Shown: positions 48,494-61,913, counted from the first letter of the stretch. The stretch is DNA of 64,000 bases from Climacium dendroides (GCA_950106755.1 OX467086.1:30956001-31020000); one strand, 5' to 3'. Program-made: numbers and translations. The notes: generated by a model from the sequence alone, not told the origin.

Positions 48494-49130
48494 TCAACTT
48501 TAGTAATTTGATAACTTGATATGGGATATTTAACTATTTATTATTATTTTTCAAATCATCTTAAATATCAAAAGGGGGACTACATCTAAAAGGAATTCAA
48601 AATTGAAGATTTTTAAGATTTCATATTTGAAACATAAAAAGTGAGTTGGAAAGTAGTGAATAAACAAAAGAAAATCATGGTAAAATTCTTGTATGTGTAT
48701 GTATTTTTCTATTGATATAATATCAGCTGCTAAATCCTAATAAATATGAAAATAAAAAATTGAAGATTTAATAAGTTTTGATTTATGAAAATGATTTGTT
48801 TATATGAGTTGTAATAACAAGCAATGTTTAAAAAAATTAATCTCATTTTTGTTTGTAAAATAGGCTAATTGAAAATTATTTCATTCTTGTTCCTTGGTTC
48901 CTAACTGAGGTCCTCTAATCATGCTTAAACCCTTCTAATGTTGAGAGAGAACTTTGTGATTGCAAGCAATCCGTATATGCCAAGATACAAATTTGATGGA
49001 ACTATCTAAGCTCTAAATTCATTGAAAGTCAAAGTTCTATAGAGGATCTCCCATTTTCACACATAATTTTGAAGATGAATAGTTGCACTTTTGTTTCATA
49101 CTAAATTTTTTTTTGTCATCTATCAAATGC
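48494..49130. other. AT-rich intergenic DNA, no gene seen
   Basis: No gene. 48,990-49,110 shares words with 49,390-49,480 and 33,780-33,870 (CATTGAAAGTCAAA, CTATAGAGGATCTCCCATTTT, GATGAATAGTTGCACTTTT). Confidence 0.5.
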
Positions 49131-49132
49131 CA

Positions 49133-49195
49133 AACGTCCGCCTCGACGTTAAAAAGTTAAATCCCCCCTTGAGCAAAAAGGGAGGCCAACAATGG
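49133..49195 (+). repeat. Remnant of the 34,791/36,740 inverted end
   Basis: ACGTCCGCCTCGACGTTAAA followed by AATCCCCCCTTGAGCAAAAAG resembles the element end (CCGGACGTTAAACATCCCCC, CTCGAGCAAAAGG). Confidence 0.5.
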
Positions 49196-49619
49196 GGCTT
49201 GATCTGGCTCGCTTGCTCCAAGATGTGTTTGCAAATGACATCCTTGCCCGAATTTTATCCTAGCAACTTGGCCTCTCATATTAGAGCCTCCCGTCCTTCA
49301 TTCCCAATTCTAACCCTTAATTAACAGACTTGTGTTTGTGAAAATCATTCTTTTGGTTACCGAGTGAATCATTCACTTACAAAATTGCAAAAACACTCAT
49401 TGAAAGTCAAACTACTATAGATGAGACCTCCTATTTTTCTCAACAAAATTTCAAGGATGAATAGTTGCACTTTTATCCTACTGGAAGGATTCTTTATCAT
49501 CCATAGGACGCCAAACATCTTTGTCAATGTTTAAGGGTTAAATTGTTTTCAAGTAGTGGGTTTGAGCATACTTAACCTCTAAAGTCCCATCGTCTCTCAG
49601 AGGACAAACTAGATTTTAG

Positions 49620-50100
49620 TAAGGCCCTTACATTGTCAATATTTGTTGTGATTTTCTAAACTTTTTGGAAAGATTCAAAAATGAAAGACCTTTGTGTGCA
49701 TTGTGAGCTAGGATGTGAGATGTGGGCAACAATGCATGTCTTACATGACAGCAATGGAGTGAACACTGACCTCATTAGGAACTTCTGAGTTTTTAGTGTG
49801 AAGTCCATTGTAAAAATTGACTTGTTTGGCCTTTTGTAATTGAAAATATTTTGACTGCATTAGGCAGTGAGATGAGCATTACAGATTCAGATTTTGTTGG
49901 TCTTAAGGTAGTCTACAGACTCTTTGGGGCTCAATGCTTCAGAAATTCCTAGCGAATTCATACTTTGTCGAAAAAAAATTAATTTCAATTGCACTTGCTG
50001 TTTTTCACACTTGTACTAATGTGAGGAAAAAATTGAAAAATTTCAGCAACAAGATGATGCCAAACTCCTCATTCTGACCACAATGGGCTGGTTTACCTTA
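49620..50100 (-). mobile_element. MITE (family 2, TAAGGTAA ends), inverted copy
   Basis: The right end CAGCCCATTGTGGTC is read in reverse at 50,077-50,100. The interior matches 51,340-51,804 closely in reverse (CATGACAGCAATGGAGTGAAC, TCACACTTGTACTAAT). The left end (TAAGGCCCTTACATTG, 49,620) is more decayed. Confidence 0.8.
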
Positions 50101-50701
50101 GTACGGATTAGGCAACGGGTGAAATCGGGGGATACTGGATGCCATGTGGTCGCTATTGTTTACCTCTTAATTTACCTCAAAATAAATAATTCAACTCCTT
50201 GAGATAGAAGGGATTGGAGAGTAATAATCTGTCCATATGAAGGGAACACGATGGAAACAATACAAACATGTCGGGAACAAGGAGGGGGTACAGGGCTCCT
50301 GTTTATGAAATACTGCCAAATTCTTGGCTTCATTGGTGAGGGCATTGGTCAGGTTCTAAATTCAATTGCAAAATTAATGGGGAATTTGTTTTTTCCAATT
50401 TTTATTTATTTTTAAATTTTTGTGAAGAATATTGTAGATATCCTAGTTGGTTTCAAATTTTGTTTTTTATTTTATGTTTTTGAGTGTATTTTTAGCTCAT
50501 TTTCACAAGTTGATAGTTAATTTTGTGTTCCAAATGGGTAGTTTTGGGTGTTATTTGTTTGACCTTTTTGGAAGCCCTTTTTGTTATTGTTTTCCAAGTT
50601 GGGGGTGATGTTGGGTGTGTTGATTGGTAGTGGTGCCAATTGGACATGTCAAGGTATCCTAGTTGGAAGTCATGGGGTGGCAAGTGGTGGTTCAAAATCG
50701 G

Positions 50702-50962
50702 TACACTAAAATTGGTAAATAGTGTTGGCTACACTAATTGTCAACAATAACACTAATTGTGATTTGTAAGGTTAGTGTTAGAACATTATTTACCCATTCT
50801 AACTCTATTTTAGCAATTAGAGTTTTTCAAGGAAGGGCTAGAGTTTGACGGCGGGAGTTAAATGTCCCAACACTATTTACACATAAGTTGAAAAATAGTG
50901 TTGGGATAAAAAACAAAAAACAACACTAATTATTACCCAACATATTTACCAATTTTAGTGTA
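50702..50962. mobile_element. MITE (family 3), 261 bp, perfect 20-bp inverted ends
   Basis: TACACTAAAATTGGTAAAT at the left is exactly inverted at the right. If the outer TA is a target duplication, it behaves like a Tc1/mariner-type (Stowaway-like) MITE; the CACTA start alone also recalls the CACTA superfamily, but no 3-bp duplication is seen. The interior is rich in AACACTAATT and TAGTGTTGG words. Confidence 0.85.
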
Positions 50963-51339
50963 GGTATGTGCAATTAGGTTGTCTTCATTTGGGGTGGTAA
51001 ACGCCATATTGGATTCTTATTAGGTGTGGAGTTCCGATTTTGTTGTCACCCATTGTGATAGAGACGTTTAAGTTAATGTTGATTAAACTGAGAAACTTAT
51101 CACGGTGATGTATTCACCAAATTGGATCAGTATGAAATATAGTCAGGCTTAATTGGAAGTTGTGAATGTGTGTGTGGATGAACTGAGTGCAATTTGAAAG
51201 ATGGATTTGTAGAGTTCTTGTGAAAAAGAGCGTGTGAGGTAGTGTTATGCATCTCTAATAAGTTGGAATTGATTGTAGTCTTTGGTGTATGTGTGTTGAG
51301 GCTGATTATTGAATGAGTTATGTGCTAATTGGTTAATAT

Positions 51340-51804
51340 TAAGGTAAACCAGCCCATTGTGGTCAGAATGAGGATTTTGGCATCATCTTGTTGCTGAAAT
51401 TTTTCAATTTTCTTCTTATATTAGTACAAGTGTGAGAAATAGCAAGTGCAATTGAAATTAATTTTTTTTGACAAAGTATGAATTTGCTAGAAATTTCTGA
51501 AGCATTGAGCCCAAAGGAGTCTGTAGACTACCTTAAGACCACTAAAATCTGAATCTGTAATGCTCATCTCACTGCCTAATGCAGTCAAAATATTTTCTAT
51601 TACAGAAGGCCAAAAAAGTCAATTTTTACAATGGACTTCACACTGAAAACTCAGAAGTTCCTAATGAGGTCAGTGTTCGCTCCATTGCTGTCATGTAAGA
51701 CATGCATTGTTGCCCACATCCCACATCCTGGAAAAAAACCACAATGGGTCATTTCTTAGGCGACCACAATGGGTCATTTGACCGCAATGGGCTGTCTTAC
51801 CTTA
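51340..51804 (+). mobile_element. MITE (family 2, TAAGGTAA ends), best copy
   Basis: 465 bp between TAAGGTAAACCAGCCCATTG and the inverted end CAATGGGCTGTCTTACCTTA. An internal CACAATGGGTCATTT word is repeated near the right end. Together with the inverted copy at 49,620-50,100 it makes a large inverted repeat around 1.24 kb. Confidence 0.85.
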
Positions 51805-52799
51805 TACAAATCTTGAGTGAATCTTGATGGAGAAGTTTTTTTTTGGAAGAAGCTGTGATTGCCAAATTGAAATAGTGTAATTTGAGGATTATTTATGGTT
51901 CAAAATCAGAGTCCATGAATTCTACTTGAACATGGATGATCAATTTCAAGTCTGGTCTTCTGCAATTGTGCATTTGTGAACGTATGTTCCTAATGGATAG
52001 TCTGTGTTTCTGACTTTTCAAGTCGAAATAAAATTTGTGCCTAGGTATAAAGTATGTGAGTTATAGATAGTATTGGTCGAGTGATTTATTCAAAGTTGTA
52101 AATCCCATTGGGAATTGAAGATTGTTGTAAGGGTGATCGTCATTGCAGTCCAAGTTCGGAATGTAAAGTCTGAATGTTGCCTATATGTAATTTCCATGTG
52201 GATGCCACTTGGCATCCCTGTGGCGGCTCAATCAAGGTAAAAAAGTCAACCTATCTGTTGACCCTATTAAATGGGTTCTAATGTCATGTCATGTTCATCG
52301 TGTCTGTCGAGTTGTCGAATTGTCTGTTAGAACAACCTGTTCAAGACTAAATTGGATGTAGAAGTGTAGCTACTGAGTTGGGTGATTCTTATTTTCCAAG
52401 TTGAAAAAAGACTTAAAGACTAAATAGAAAAAAATAAAATATAAAGAAAAAAAAAAGAAAAAGAACCCTTGTGGCCTTTAAAAGTAGAGTGGCAGAATTT
52501 AGCAATTAGGATTACATGTGAAGAAGAACACATGATTTGGAGTCAAGGAATATTTTTTTAAATTTTTTTTGGTTGCAATGGCTAATTAGGATTTTTGTAA
52601 ATCATTCCTATTGAACTACCTCTTTGGAACTAATTAAATCCTATTATCTTGATTTTTCAATTTGGGATTCAAGCTTATTTACAAATATGTGTGACATTCA
52701 ATCCACCATTTGAATCTTACATTTGTGAAAGTATGATATGGAAACTGAATTTTTTAAAAGTGGCCTATATATGATAGATTTGAAGCTCATCTACCCATT
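51805..52799. other. AT-rich intergenic DNA, no gene seen
   Basis: No recognised gene or repeat. A purine-rich A/G tract lies at about 52,425-52,465. Confidence 0.5.
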
Positions 52800-53085
52800 G
52801 CAGGATTTTATTGGAGGTGTTTTCCATCTTTTTTCCATCTAAAAATTTGTGGAGACATTAACAACACAACCTTCATTATGATAAAATTAGAAATTCAAAA
52901 CTTGTAGTGGAAAAAATTTCCACAAAAGGTGGTCAAATCCATTTGAAATTCTCGAGTAGAGACCAAAAAACTCTCTTTCACTTTGAATGCTAATATCTTC
53001 AATCTCTATATTCAAACATTACAAAAATTTTACAACATGATCACAAACAAGATCCTACAGTTCAATTCTAATTTTTTTTTGTTTC
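52800..53085 (+). repeat. Dispersed repeat A, partial copy
   Basis: CTTTGAATGCTAATATCTTC and CAAGATCCTACAGTTCAATT resemble the distal part of the copies at 40,400-40,510 and 63,720-63,820. Confidence 0.5.
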
Positions 53086-53204
53086 AAGCCTATTGGTAAT
53101 AAAGATGGTAATTTCATTTGAGCATTACATGTTTTCTTCATCACAATTACAATGGTGGACTAGTTTGCACCTTAAGACAGATGCGTGGTACTTGGGTTGC
53201 CTAC

Positions 53205-54695
53205 TAGAGTTCATGCCTGAACTTGAGGAGAACCTCAAACATTCTATCAATTCTCATAGCAAGGAGGAGGATATCGATGAGTTCGCTGGACTTGATGAGG
53301 AGGCAAGAGTTAAAGCTATGAAGAAGAGAGAGGAAGTTGATAAGAAGATTGCTTTGAAGAACTCTGAGGAAAAGTACAAAGCTAAAGAAAAACTCATGAA
53401 GAAAGCCTTGAAACTCATTGAGACTGAGGAAGCAGTCAAGAAAGGCAAAGGGAAGAAAACTAAACAACAGATTCAGACTTCCGCTTCTTAAGACGTTGCC
53501 TCCCAATACCATCGCTCCTTTTCACGAGGGACTAAGCATAATGCTAACTATTTGTCACTCAACGATAGTGGCATGGTACATGGTCCACTAGCCATGGATT
53601 TTCTAAGTGACTCTAAAATTTCAATCTCTGAGTTTATCCTTAACTATTCTCTTCCAGATGTGGTGGCTGATCCTCTACCCCAAGTGTACCATGACATTGT
53701 CAATTTTGTCAATATGGTGAGCACTCTCCCTTGACTCCATATTTGTTTGGCAATATTATTTCCTATGTTTGTTTATTGATTGTGAAAATAATTTTGCAGC
53801 ACAAGGGGGACAAGGAACGCTTCTTCAAAGGAATTAGGAGTGACAAACCATGCATTGATCTTGTTATTGCGGATTTTCTAGAAGGATTGTCTATTCCTGA
53901 ATTATCTGTGCCTACAAACAACATTCCCAAGTGGAATGCAAACACCCCTCTCTTGCTAGAGGCAATGTTTGAATTTGTCGATGGTCATCTAGATGATGAT
54001 GGTGCTTTGATCATCATTTATCCTCTAAGGACCATTAAGAAGGCCACCATTGTCAAATATGGCACTACTTATTCTTTTGAGAAGATAAAGGATTGGTTGG
54101 GAACCAACTGGCTACATCTAACGTCCCTGTGTTACCTTCTAGAACGGTACATTCTTTTTACCTTTCTACTTTAAGTGTATGTAATTGCTTTATAGCTTCT
54201 TTTTGTCTTATCAAATGCCTTCTTTGTTCAGGATTATATTTTTTTGGATAATGTTCTGTTGTATTTGTAATTCATTGCAGTCAATTGTATGGTTGAATCT
54301 CTTGCACCTAGCTTTGATATTTAATTAAACTTATAGATTATCATTATGCATGTTATATAGATTTAATGTTTTCATGCCCCTTCATTATTTATAGACACAG
54401 GTCTTATCTTGTTTTCCATATTTTCTTTCCACCTTTCAAACGTTCTTGTAATAATCAAATTTGTATTGTTTTTGCTTCTAGGGGCTTCCGTCCACACTTG
54501 CAGGATTTTGAGCAGGCACATAGTTGCACTTGAAGAGGACAAAGGCATCTTCGATGCAATTTTGGCCCCTATGATTCATGCAATTCCAAGTGCTCCCTAA
54601 TCAACTACAGTAGTCTTTTTACATTCTGACGATGACAACGCTATGGAAGTTGAAGTTCCACACATTGTGAAGAAATCTCATTTCAGTAAGTAAGT
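53205..54695 (+). pseudogene. Degenerate multi-exon gene, unknown, with coiled-coil and acidic segments
   Basis: The first part (53,212-53,488) encodes a highly charged, probably coiled-coil segment (EEDIDEFAGLDEEARVKAMK, then Lys/Glu-rich). An in-frame TAA at 53,489 interrupts it; the same frame then continues DVASQYHRSFSRGTKHNANY to VYHDIVNFVNM. A 86-bp intron (GTGAGC donor at 53,717, ATTTTGCAG acceptor before 53,800) leads into HKGDKERFFKGIRSDKPCID, FEFVDGHLDDDGALIIIYPL and YSFEKIKDWLGTNW. The D-rich hydrophobic strand DDDGALIIIYPL recalls the later core of a Rossmann-type methyltransferase, but no SAM-binding motif is seen. A third exon starting near 54,482 continues only in a shifted frame and meets stops at 54,535 and 54,598. 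It is probably a decayed transposon-borne or repeat gene; the family was not recognised. Confidence 0.5.
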
Positions 54696-54699
54696 CTAT

Positions 54700-57317
54700 C
54701 TTAAGCTTTGTTTTTTTTAAATGAATATGTATAGTTCTCAAGCATTCTTTATATTTCCATTTGTGTGTACTTGGTTTCATCTTGTTAGAGATGTTCAAAT
54801 CTTTTCTAATAATTTGTTTCTTATTGGCAGCATGAATTCTATCGAATCATCTCATTGGCTTTTTTTCACTTTACCTAGGGGTTTTCCAAGCCCGGAGAAG
54901 TCCTATGTACTTCATATGCAGAGACTTTAGCTTCATCATTGGCATGTGAGCAAATTTTTTCTATATAGAAAAAATCTAGTTCTATAGATCCTCAAATTCT
55001 ACAATTCGTAGATGTGGCAGCCTTGAAATTTGACACATAGACATCATCGACTGATAGTAGTGGCTACTTGTAATCCATGTCCCCACCCTCTATTTGATTC
55101 TATTTTTGTTGCTTTGGACATCAATACATGTTGGATTTATTTTTATTGTTTATTATACATTGTTTTTGTACTTCAATAATTTGTATTCTTTTGAGTTTTT
55201 TCTTTTAGTCATTTTTGGACTATATATGATATAGTATTCATAATTATTAATAAAGCACTTAAATCCAAAGTTCATTTAGTATTTCTTTGTCTTGAAAGCA
55301 ACATGTGACCATTTATTCAAAGGCTTGCTATTTATCACTCTATTTGTAGCCATTTTAAAACTACACAAACCCTAAAAAATGTTTGTGATTTCAAGATGAC
55401 GTCACATGCCTATTCTAAGTCCTAATATTTTTAATTTGACTGGACAAAATTTTAAAATTACTATGGATGCTAAACAATGAAAATGAAGAATGTTGTAGTG
55501 AATTATCCAAAATCTGAAATTTTCATTCTAAATGGTATTCTACTATCAAATGTCTCCTTTCCATTACTTGGATGTTATCCTACAAAGGCATTATTTTAAT
55601 GGATGACATTACCATTGATAAACAACTTAAAATTGTCTAAAGGCTCTACAAAGGTGATTTCTGGATTAGGTATCTTTTTCTTTATAATTATGTTAAATCT
55701 TAACAAAAATTTGCAATCCCTTTTACTAAAAATCAACTGAAAATCCTTTTCAATAAACAAATTTTTATGACCATTTGCTAGTTTCTTATCCTACATTGAG
55801 AGGTTCAATTGGTATACTAAAGTCCACGGTCATAGGTACCTCACCTATTTCTAAACCAAAAAAATTTACACTCAAGCTTGTAGGCTCCTATATTCACGCT
55901 CACAGGCTCACAAAATAGCAATCTTGTTATTGGTATTAAGAGTAGACAATATGGTATGAAGTAATGACATTATTCATTATTAAAATAGAGGAACAAATAT
56001 TGACACTGTGGCTTTGAAAAGTAAACTCTACATGAAACAAAATTATCCTATATAGCCCCTTAGCCAACCTTAATCCTTGTATTAACTAATGAATCTCTCA
56101 AAAGCATCTAGAGAGGCATAATAGTTTTCTATATTACCTTTTTTGCATGGGGAGGACCATTGCCTAATTATACAATGTTATATGAAACTTGTCTTTTGTA
56201 GCATTTGAAGAAATGGATTATTTTTTTAGTGATGTGTGTATGTTATAATTTTGAATCTGTAGAAGCAAATTTCTATTGGATGTTGAGAAAATAGGTGGAC
56301 GATATAAAGGGCATATATGTTTTTTTAGACATCAAATAAAACATGGTCACGTTTATTAGAATGTTGCAAAAAACATGAAAGTAACATGTTGGCTAGGGAT
56401 TCTAGATTCACTATAGATAAATTTCTGCAAGTTATTGTGGGCTAAAGTAAAATACAAACTAGATGTGAAAAGCATAGGAAAAGGTAGCCACATGGCATCC
56501 TTTGTAAAAAAGGGAAATGGATGGATGCATAATATAGATGAAGCGAGAGTCTCTTTATACAAGTGGGGTAGTAGGAAGTGAGACAATCCATATGGGATTT
56601 TTAAAGGTAAGAATCTTGTTCAAAATAGAATTTCTTAAAAAAACAAACCCATATGTTTAAAAGAACATCCATATGTTTGAAACAACATCTAGATGTAGTC
56701 TAGTAAAGTTTTCATTTTTGAATTATGTCATTTCCTTTGTTTGACTATGGACGGAAAATGGATTATAGTATAGAAATGACCTCTCCACCCTCCATTCTCG
56801 TTAAATGTCAATTAAGTAATTACTTGACTTTGCCATCAAAAATCCTCTTGACGATAAGTGGTCAATTCTTGCTAAATTTGACAATTTCTATTGTTCAATT
56901 TTTTTTGGAATTTTTTAACAATATTTATTTCAGACAATGAAAAAATTATTTCTTTTAAAAAAATATTAAAGTTTTCAAACAATGTGAAAGTGTGCCACGT
57001 CAAGTACCATGTCATCGTTAGGTTGGGTGAAACAAATCTAATGTGTCACTATGGAGGGTTGGTATTACGTGAGTATAGGAGTGTAAGCCCATGAGCCTAG
57101 AATACTACACATCTATGTTATAGGTGTATATATTATAGAAATCATCTATGATTATAGGGTATATATGTTACAAATACCCATATTATAAGTGTTTATGATA
57201 CATACACATTTTGTAGTGTGTGGTATCTATATTATAAGTACCTATATTGTAGGCTCAATGCTCACTAGCTTGCATTTTTGGACTCACATACTAGCATTGT
57301 TGTGTCACTATGCACCT
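54700..57317. other. AT-rich intergenic DNA, no gene seen
   Basis: Short open frames only. 57,110-57,250 is rich in TATTATAG.T and TATATGTTA words without a clear period. Confidence 0.55.
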
Positions 57318-57443
57318 AACACATGTTGAGGGGGAATCTATGTGGTGTATTCATAGAGCATTTTGGGAAGCTTGGAACACATGTTGAGGGGGAATCTATG
57401 TGGTGTACTCATAGAGCATTTTGGGAAGCTTGGAACACATGTT
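57318..57443 (+). repeat. Tandem repeat, 58-bp unit, two copies plus a start of a third
   Basis: AACACATGTTGAGGGGGAAT begins at 57,318 and 57,376, and AACACATGTT again at 57,434. Complete units differ by a single base. Confidence 0.95.
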
Positions 57444-59895
57444 TCCTACACTTGTTTTCATTGAACAAGCTAACATCTTGACATATTTTTCTTAATTTTT
57501 GACATTTTTTGTAAAGTCAATATCAATGGATTTTAGATTACAATAGATGAGCCTCCAATTGAAAAAAACACACTTCCGTGTCTTTAAAAACATTACAAAA
57601 GGGAGTTTCTTATAGTGAACTGCACAGGGTTAGAAGATTTGTTGTAGGGCTAGATGAGAGATTGTATTTGGTTTAATTTTGAGGTTTGTTAATGCACTGC
57701 TGATTGAAGTAAAGTTAGGAAACAATGATTGAACTGAGCAATACCACTAAGGAAAGTGTACAAAATTTTGTTATTTATCCACAAAATACCTTGGTGTTGA
57801 ATTCTCTATAGCATGAATTTTGAAAAATTGCAATCTTTTATGAAAAAAAAGATGTGTTTATGGGCAATTTCAATATATAAGTGCAATTGAATTTTGAAAA
57901 TTCATGATTGACATCTTTCAATCAATTATCTAGAAATATTATGAAATTTTGATGTAAAAAATTTACCAAAAATAGAATTTTGTTTTGGTATGCATGATTG
58001 GGACTATATAAGAATGCAATGATGTAAGAATTGCATATAAATTGCGAAAGATTGTATTTCAGAATGGTGGCATTTGTATAGGAACCAAAAAACATGCGTG
58101 AAAACATGCAAATCTTTTTATCAAGGCATTATACTTCATGTGACACTATTAATGGTCCCTTCACACTAAATCTTACAAAAAAAACATATCATAAAGAGGG
58201 TAAATTATTTGAGTTTGTTTTATACATGTTCCTCACATGGATGTAATTATTACAATGCAAATGTATTCCGAGAATGTATTATGTACCAGTTTTGTTTTTT
58301 CTAGCGAAATTTTGCCAGACTATCAGAAATCTGACCTCTCTGGCTTTGTCCCTCCAAAAACTGGCCTCTATAGTGAGGACAACAAGGGGGACACTGGTTA
58401 AAAAAAAAACCCTGTTATGTACCATCAAAGTGTTTAGACATATGCTGTTAAGTACTATGAGGTCGTATTCTTTAACAAAAACTCCCTGATTACAAGTTAT
58501 AATGCACTTATAATGGTACCATGCACAGTAAAATTTTGGACAAGCCTATATGCTTAACGTGGCATGCCTTTCAACCATGCGGGCCTCTTGTCGTGTGAGG
58601 TCTTGTCCATTAGGCTTGGGCTCCCGCCCTTGCCTTTGAGGCAAGACCTCATATGATGTGAGGCCCACATCGTGGAGAAGTATAGTTGGCCATTTCTACA
58701 TAGTCGTTATATATGTGGTCATGGAAAAAATGTTAGTTATGATAGTTGCTAACATTAGTGATCTGACTAATCGGATTCATGTTGTCTTGTTGTGGGTCCC
58801 TTGCTCTATGCGTCCATTGTCTTCCTCATAATTTTTGTTTGTATTTCAGTGCACGCTAAGCCTTTGTAGTTTGTATGTGTTCTTGTTCTATGGCGAGAGA
58901 CATGTAGTTGTTGGTCACTCTCTAGGGCGAATTTCTTCCACATTGTATAGTTCTTCTTTGGTAATTTGAGTTGTGTTTGGTGATTATTGTTGCACTTCAT
59001 CTTTTGTGCTTTTATTCCCAATTTTGTAGTTGATTTTAAGTTGACGTGGTAGCTAGTTAGTGCATGGTCCAATCCATGGCTATGTTGCAAGATATGGTTT
59101 CAATTTTAAGGGTTCATTCATCATTGCTTTGTTTAATGATATTTTGGCATTTTGAGGCTCATTGTTTTATGTAATCTAAGGCAGAGTTGTAGTGCATTTT
59201 TTGTCCAAGTGAGAACTTAGAGTTAGGGGTTTATGTTCTTCAAAAGCATCAAGTGCATTTTTCCTCTTTATACAATGTGTAATTCAATTGCTTCAGTAGT
59301 AGAGGTTTAGAATTTATAAAGGAAAAAAATTGAAGAGCTTCCCACAAAATTATTGTCCCTTGTCAAATTTAACTTTAATGTTGATAAAATATAGAAGCAC
59401 CCATGATTGGGATTTAGGCTCTAAATCCAAAAATAGTCCATTTTTTGAAAATAACAATAGAATTGCTCATTTTAGTGCATCATGTTGTTTAATATGAACT
59501 GCGAATTGTTTACTTCTCTACATTCAATAGGTTGTACCTTATTATATAGTGCTAGCATTTTTTGAGAATTGTACAATTGTCTTGTGATATGGTACTATAA
59601 AGCCAAATTTAGGATTTAGAGTCAAAGTACTTACTACTTTAAATTCAAAATAACAATTACATGTATTTCTTTTAATAATAATTGAAGTTTACAACAAAGT
59701 TTCAATTACATTTCTAACATGTGCATGGACTTTATTGCATTTGTATTCACTTGGTGGCCTTGTTTTTCTACTTTGTAGCTTCTACAAGTAGTGCATAATT
59801 GGTCACCTTGGTATTTGAAAAGGTCAAATAGAATTGTTGATGTGTCCCCAATATGGCTTTTGCATTTAGTGTCTATATACTATTAAAACTATTAC
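57444..59895. other. AT-rich intergenic DNA, no gene seen
   Basis: A more GC-rich patch at 58,560-58,680 contains GAGGTCTTGTCC and GGCAAGACCTC words in opposite orientation (imperfect palindrome) and a GGCCCACATCG word resembling a plant snRNA promoter element, but no snRNA sequence follows. Confidence 0.5.
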
Positions 59896-61000
59896 ATGCC
59901 TCTAGATTTGGAAGAGGAAGGGGCTTCTTTGGCCCAAGTGGATTCTATTGTGAAAGAATTGGATAATCCTATTCATGGCCCCACTCTCAAAATGTGTGTT
60001 ACATTGCAGAACTTCAAACTTTGCACAACCTTCAATATTTTTGGCAATGACCTTGGATTTTGGGTAAAACCAAGATCAATCATGTTATAACGCACCTTCA
60101 AACATACTACATCTTGTGCTTCACTCCAATATAGCCTTTAATACTAAACTTGTACCTGATAAGCCTACAAGGTAGTATCCAACCTTCACAACCGCATGTG
60201 GTCGGGCTCTACCAGTCATGAGGTTAGGCCTTGTTCACATGCCCTAATCAAACTAGATCTCAAACCAAACATAGGGGGTTCACATGGAGCAACTACCAAT
60301 TTGATTTCCAATATGGAATTCAAATCCCTCCCTTTCTCTATGGTCCTTGATTTCAAGACTTTCAAGCTTGCTCTCCTTTCCATCAACCCAACTTATTATT
60401 TATCTAATAGTATCCTCTTTTTATGTCTTTGTCTCACCTATTCCAAGACTTGCCTCCATGGCTCACTTCATTCATTGGTTTCCTCATGCCACTTAATTCT
60501 AAACATTAAGAAAAAAAATAGATATTTTATTTGAAGAACCGGTACACATCCCAAAGTAAGATGTGGTATGGACCAGGCCTCATATATAGATGGGTGCTTG
60601 GAGCTCCACCTTCGGTCCAATCCTTGCATGTAAATAGCCCCTTAGTCCATCCTTGGAGTCTTACCAATTCACACCCTTGAGTGTCCGCCACTTGGTAACA
60701 ACACCAAATTAGGGGTGTAGCTTTCGCATGTGCCCTATACATGCTTCGAGTCCCTCACAATCCTCACCATGATGATGTGGGCCCTGTCTATATTGCCATG
60801 TATCCTTTGTGCCCATTAATAGCGCCGACCTTCCTACCACTTGTATTAATCCTTTTGCCCAATACAACTTTCCAATAGGAGTCTGTTGTAGGGCCTTTTT
60901 TTCATTTTTTAAGAAGTGCCAAAGTGGTGATATAGATGTTATAGGAGTGCTCCAAATTTCAACATTCATCTACATATTGGATAGAAAATATCAAATTAGC
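59896..61000. other. Protein-like remnants, unidentified
   Basis: Plus-strand frames at 59,896-60,090 (MPLDLEEEGASLAQVDSIVK) and 60,196-60,420 (SHALIKLDLKPNIGGSHGAT) and a minus-strand frame at 60,969-60,709 (KLYWAKGLIQVVGRSALLMG) have a composition more like real protein than the surrounding DNA, but each is short and bounded by stops and none matches a family I recognise. They may be decayed retroelement sequence. Confidence 0.25.
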
Positions 61001-61900
61001 ACATATGACATATCTATAATTTGATTTTCACCCGTAATTTGACAATTTCATCCAATATTTTTTTGAATTTGAAGTTTTTTTGAGATTTCATCCAAGTTTT
61101 TTGGCATTTTTTAGCCAATTTTTTTTCTGGTGCAATCTGGCACCAGAAAGCCCAAAAAAAAACGCCCTGATCTGCTGTTACTACATCTCAGATGAAGTGA
61201 AGGCAGCATTTGATTTGTGGCAGTTTCATACAGGATAATGCTTCCTCACGTAACACTACAGATTATTTCAGTTTCTTAAACCAAGTACTATTGCTCCACT
61301 TCGTAGGGAACATACGGGACAGGCATCAAATTTGAACAAATCGAGCACTGATTCCTTCGATCAGTGAGTGCATGCCGTGTTCGCCCATTCAGATAGCCCT
61401 CAGAATTATCGATTGAAAGAGTCTGGAAGACTCAATAGTAAACTTGCGACTGCATTGGACGGGTGGTTGAATGGAACCTCATTCAGTTACTTCACCATGG
61501 TCATAGGCGCAGAGCTTGAATGTTGATGCACAGATCGACAGATGGCCCGTGCAAACAAGTGTGTACAACAACTTGACGTGACAGCAACAAACATTGATGC
61601 TGTTTGTTGTAGTTTCATACCTGAAAATAATCTAGAAAGTGTAAATATTTACGTTTGTTTGAGAACTGCTTGACGTGGCTTCGCAAGTAAGTAGAACTGT
61701 AAATCCCCTGTGAAATAAAGAGGGTGACGGTGGCACGCAATCGTGACTCAGTGTAGTTCTGAGCGACAAAGAGTTGAGCGTGGTGGGATTGGAGGGGCGG
61801 GCTAGCTTAGCGAAAACCAGTTCTCGTCACCAGAGGCGCGCGCGAGAGAGCAGAGGGTAGAGGGACTTTTCCCTTGTAGTGCTTCAACTTAGTGCATGAT
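61001..61900. other. Flank of the U2 gene, no gene seen
   Basis: AT-rich up to 61,130, then moderately GC-rich towards the U2 promoter. No coding region recognised. Confidence 0.5.
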
Positions 61901-61902
61901 TT

Positions 61903-61913
61903 GTCCCATATGG
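61903..61913 (+). promoter_or_regulatory. Upstream sequence element of the U2 gene
   Basis: GTCCCATATGG matches 9 of 11 positions of the plant snRNA element RTCCCACATCG and begins 71 bp before the U2 start, the standard place. Confidence 0.8.

Noticed and set aside
58662..58672. GGCCCACATCG resembling a plant snRNA upstream element, with a TATA-like stretch about 40 bp later
   Set aside because: No snRNA sequence follows at the expected distance.
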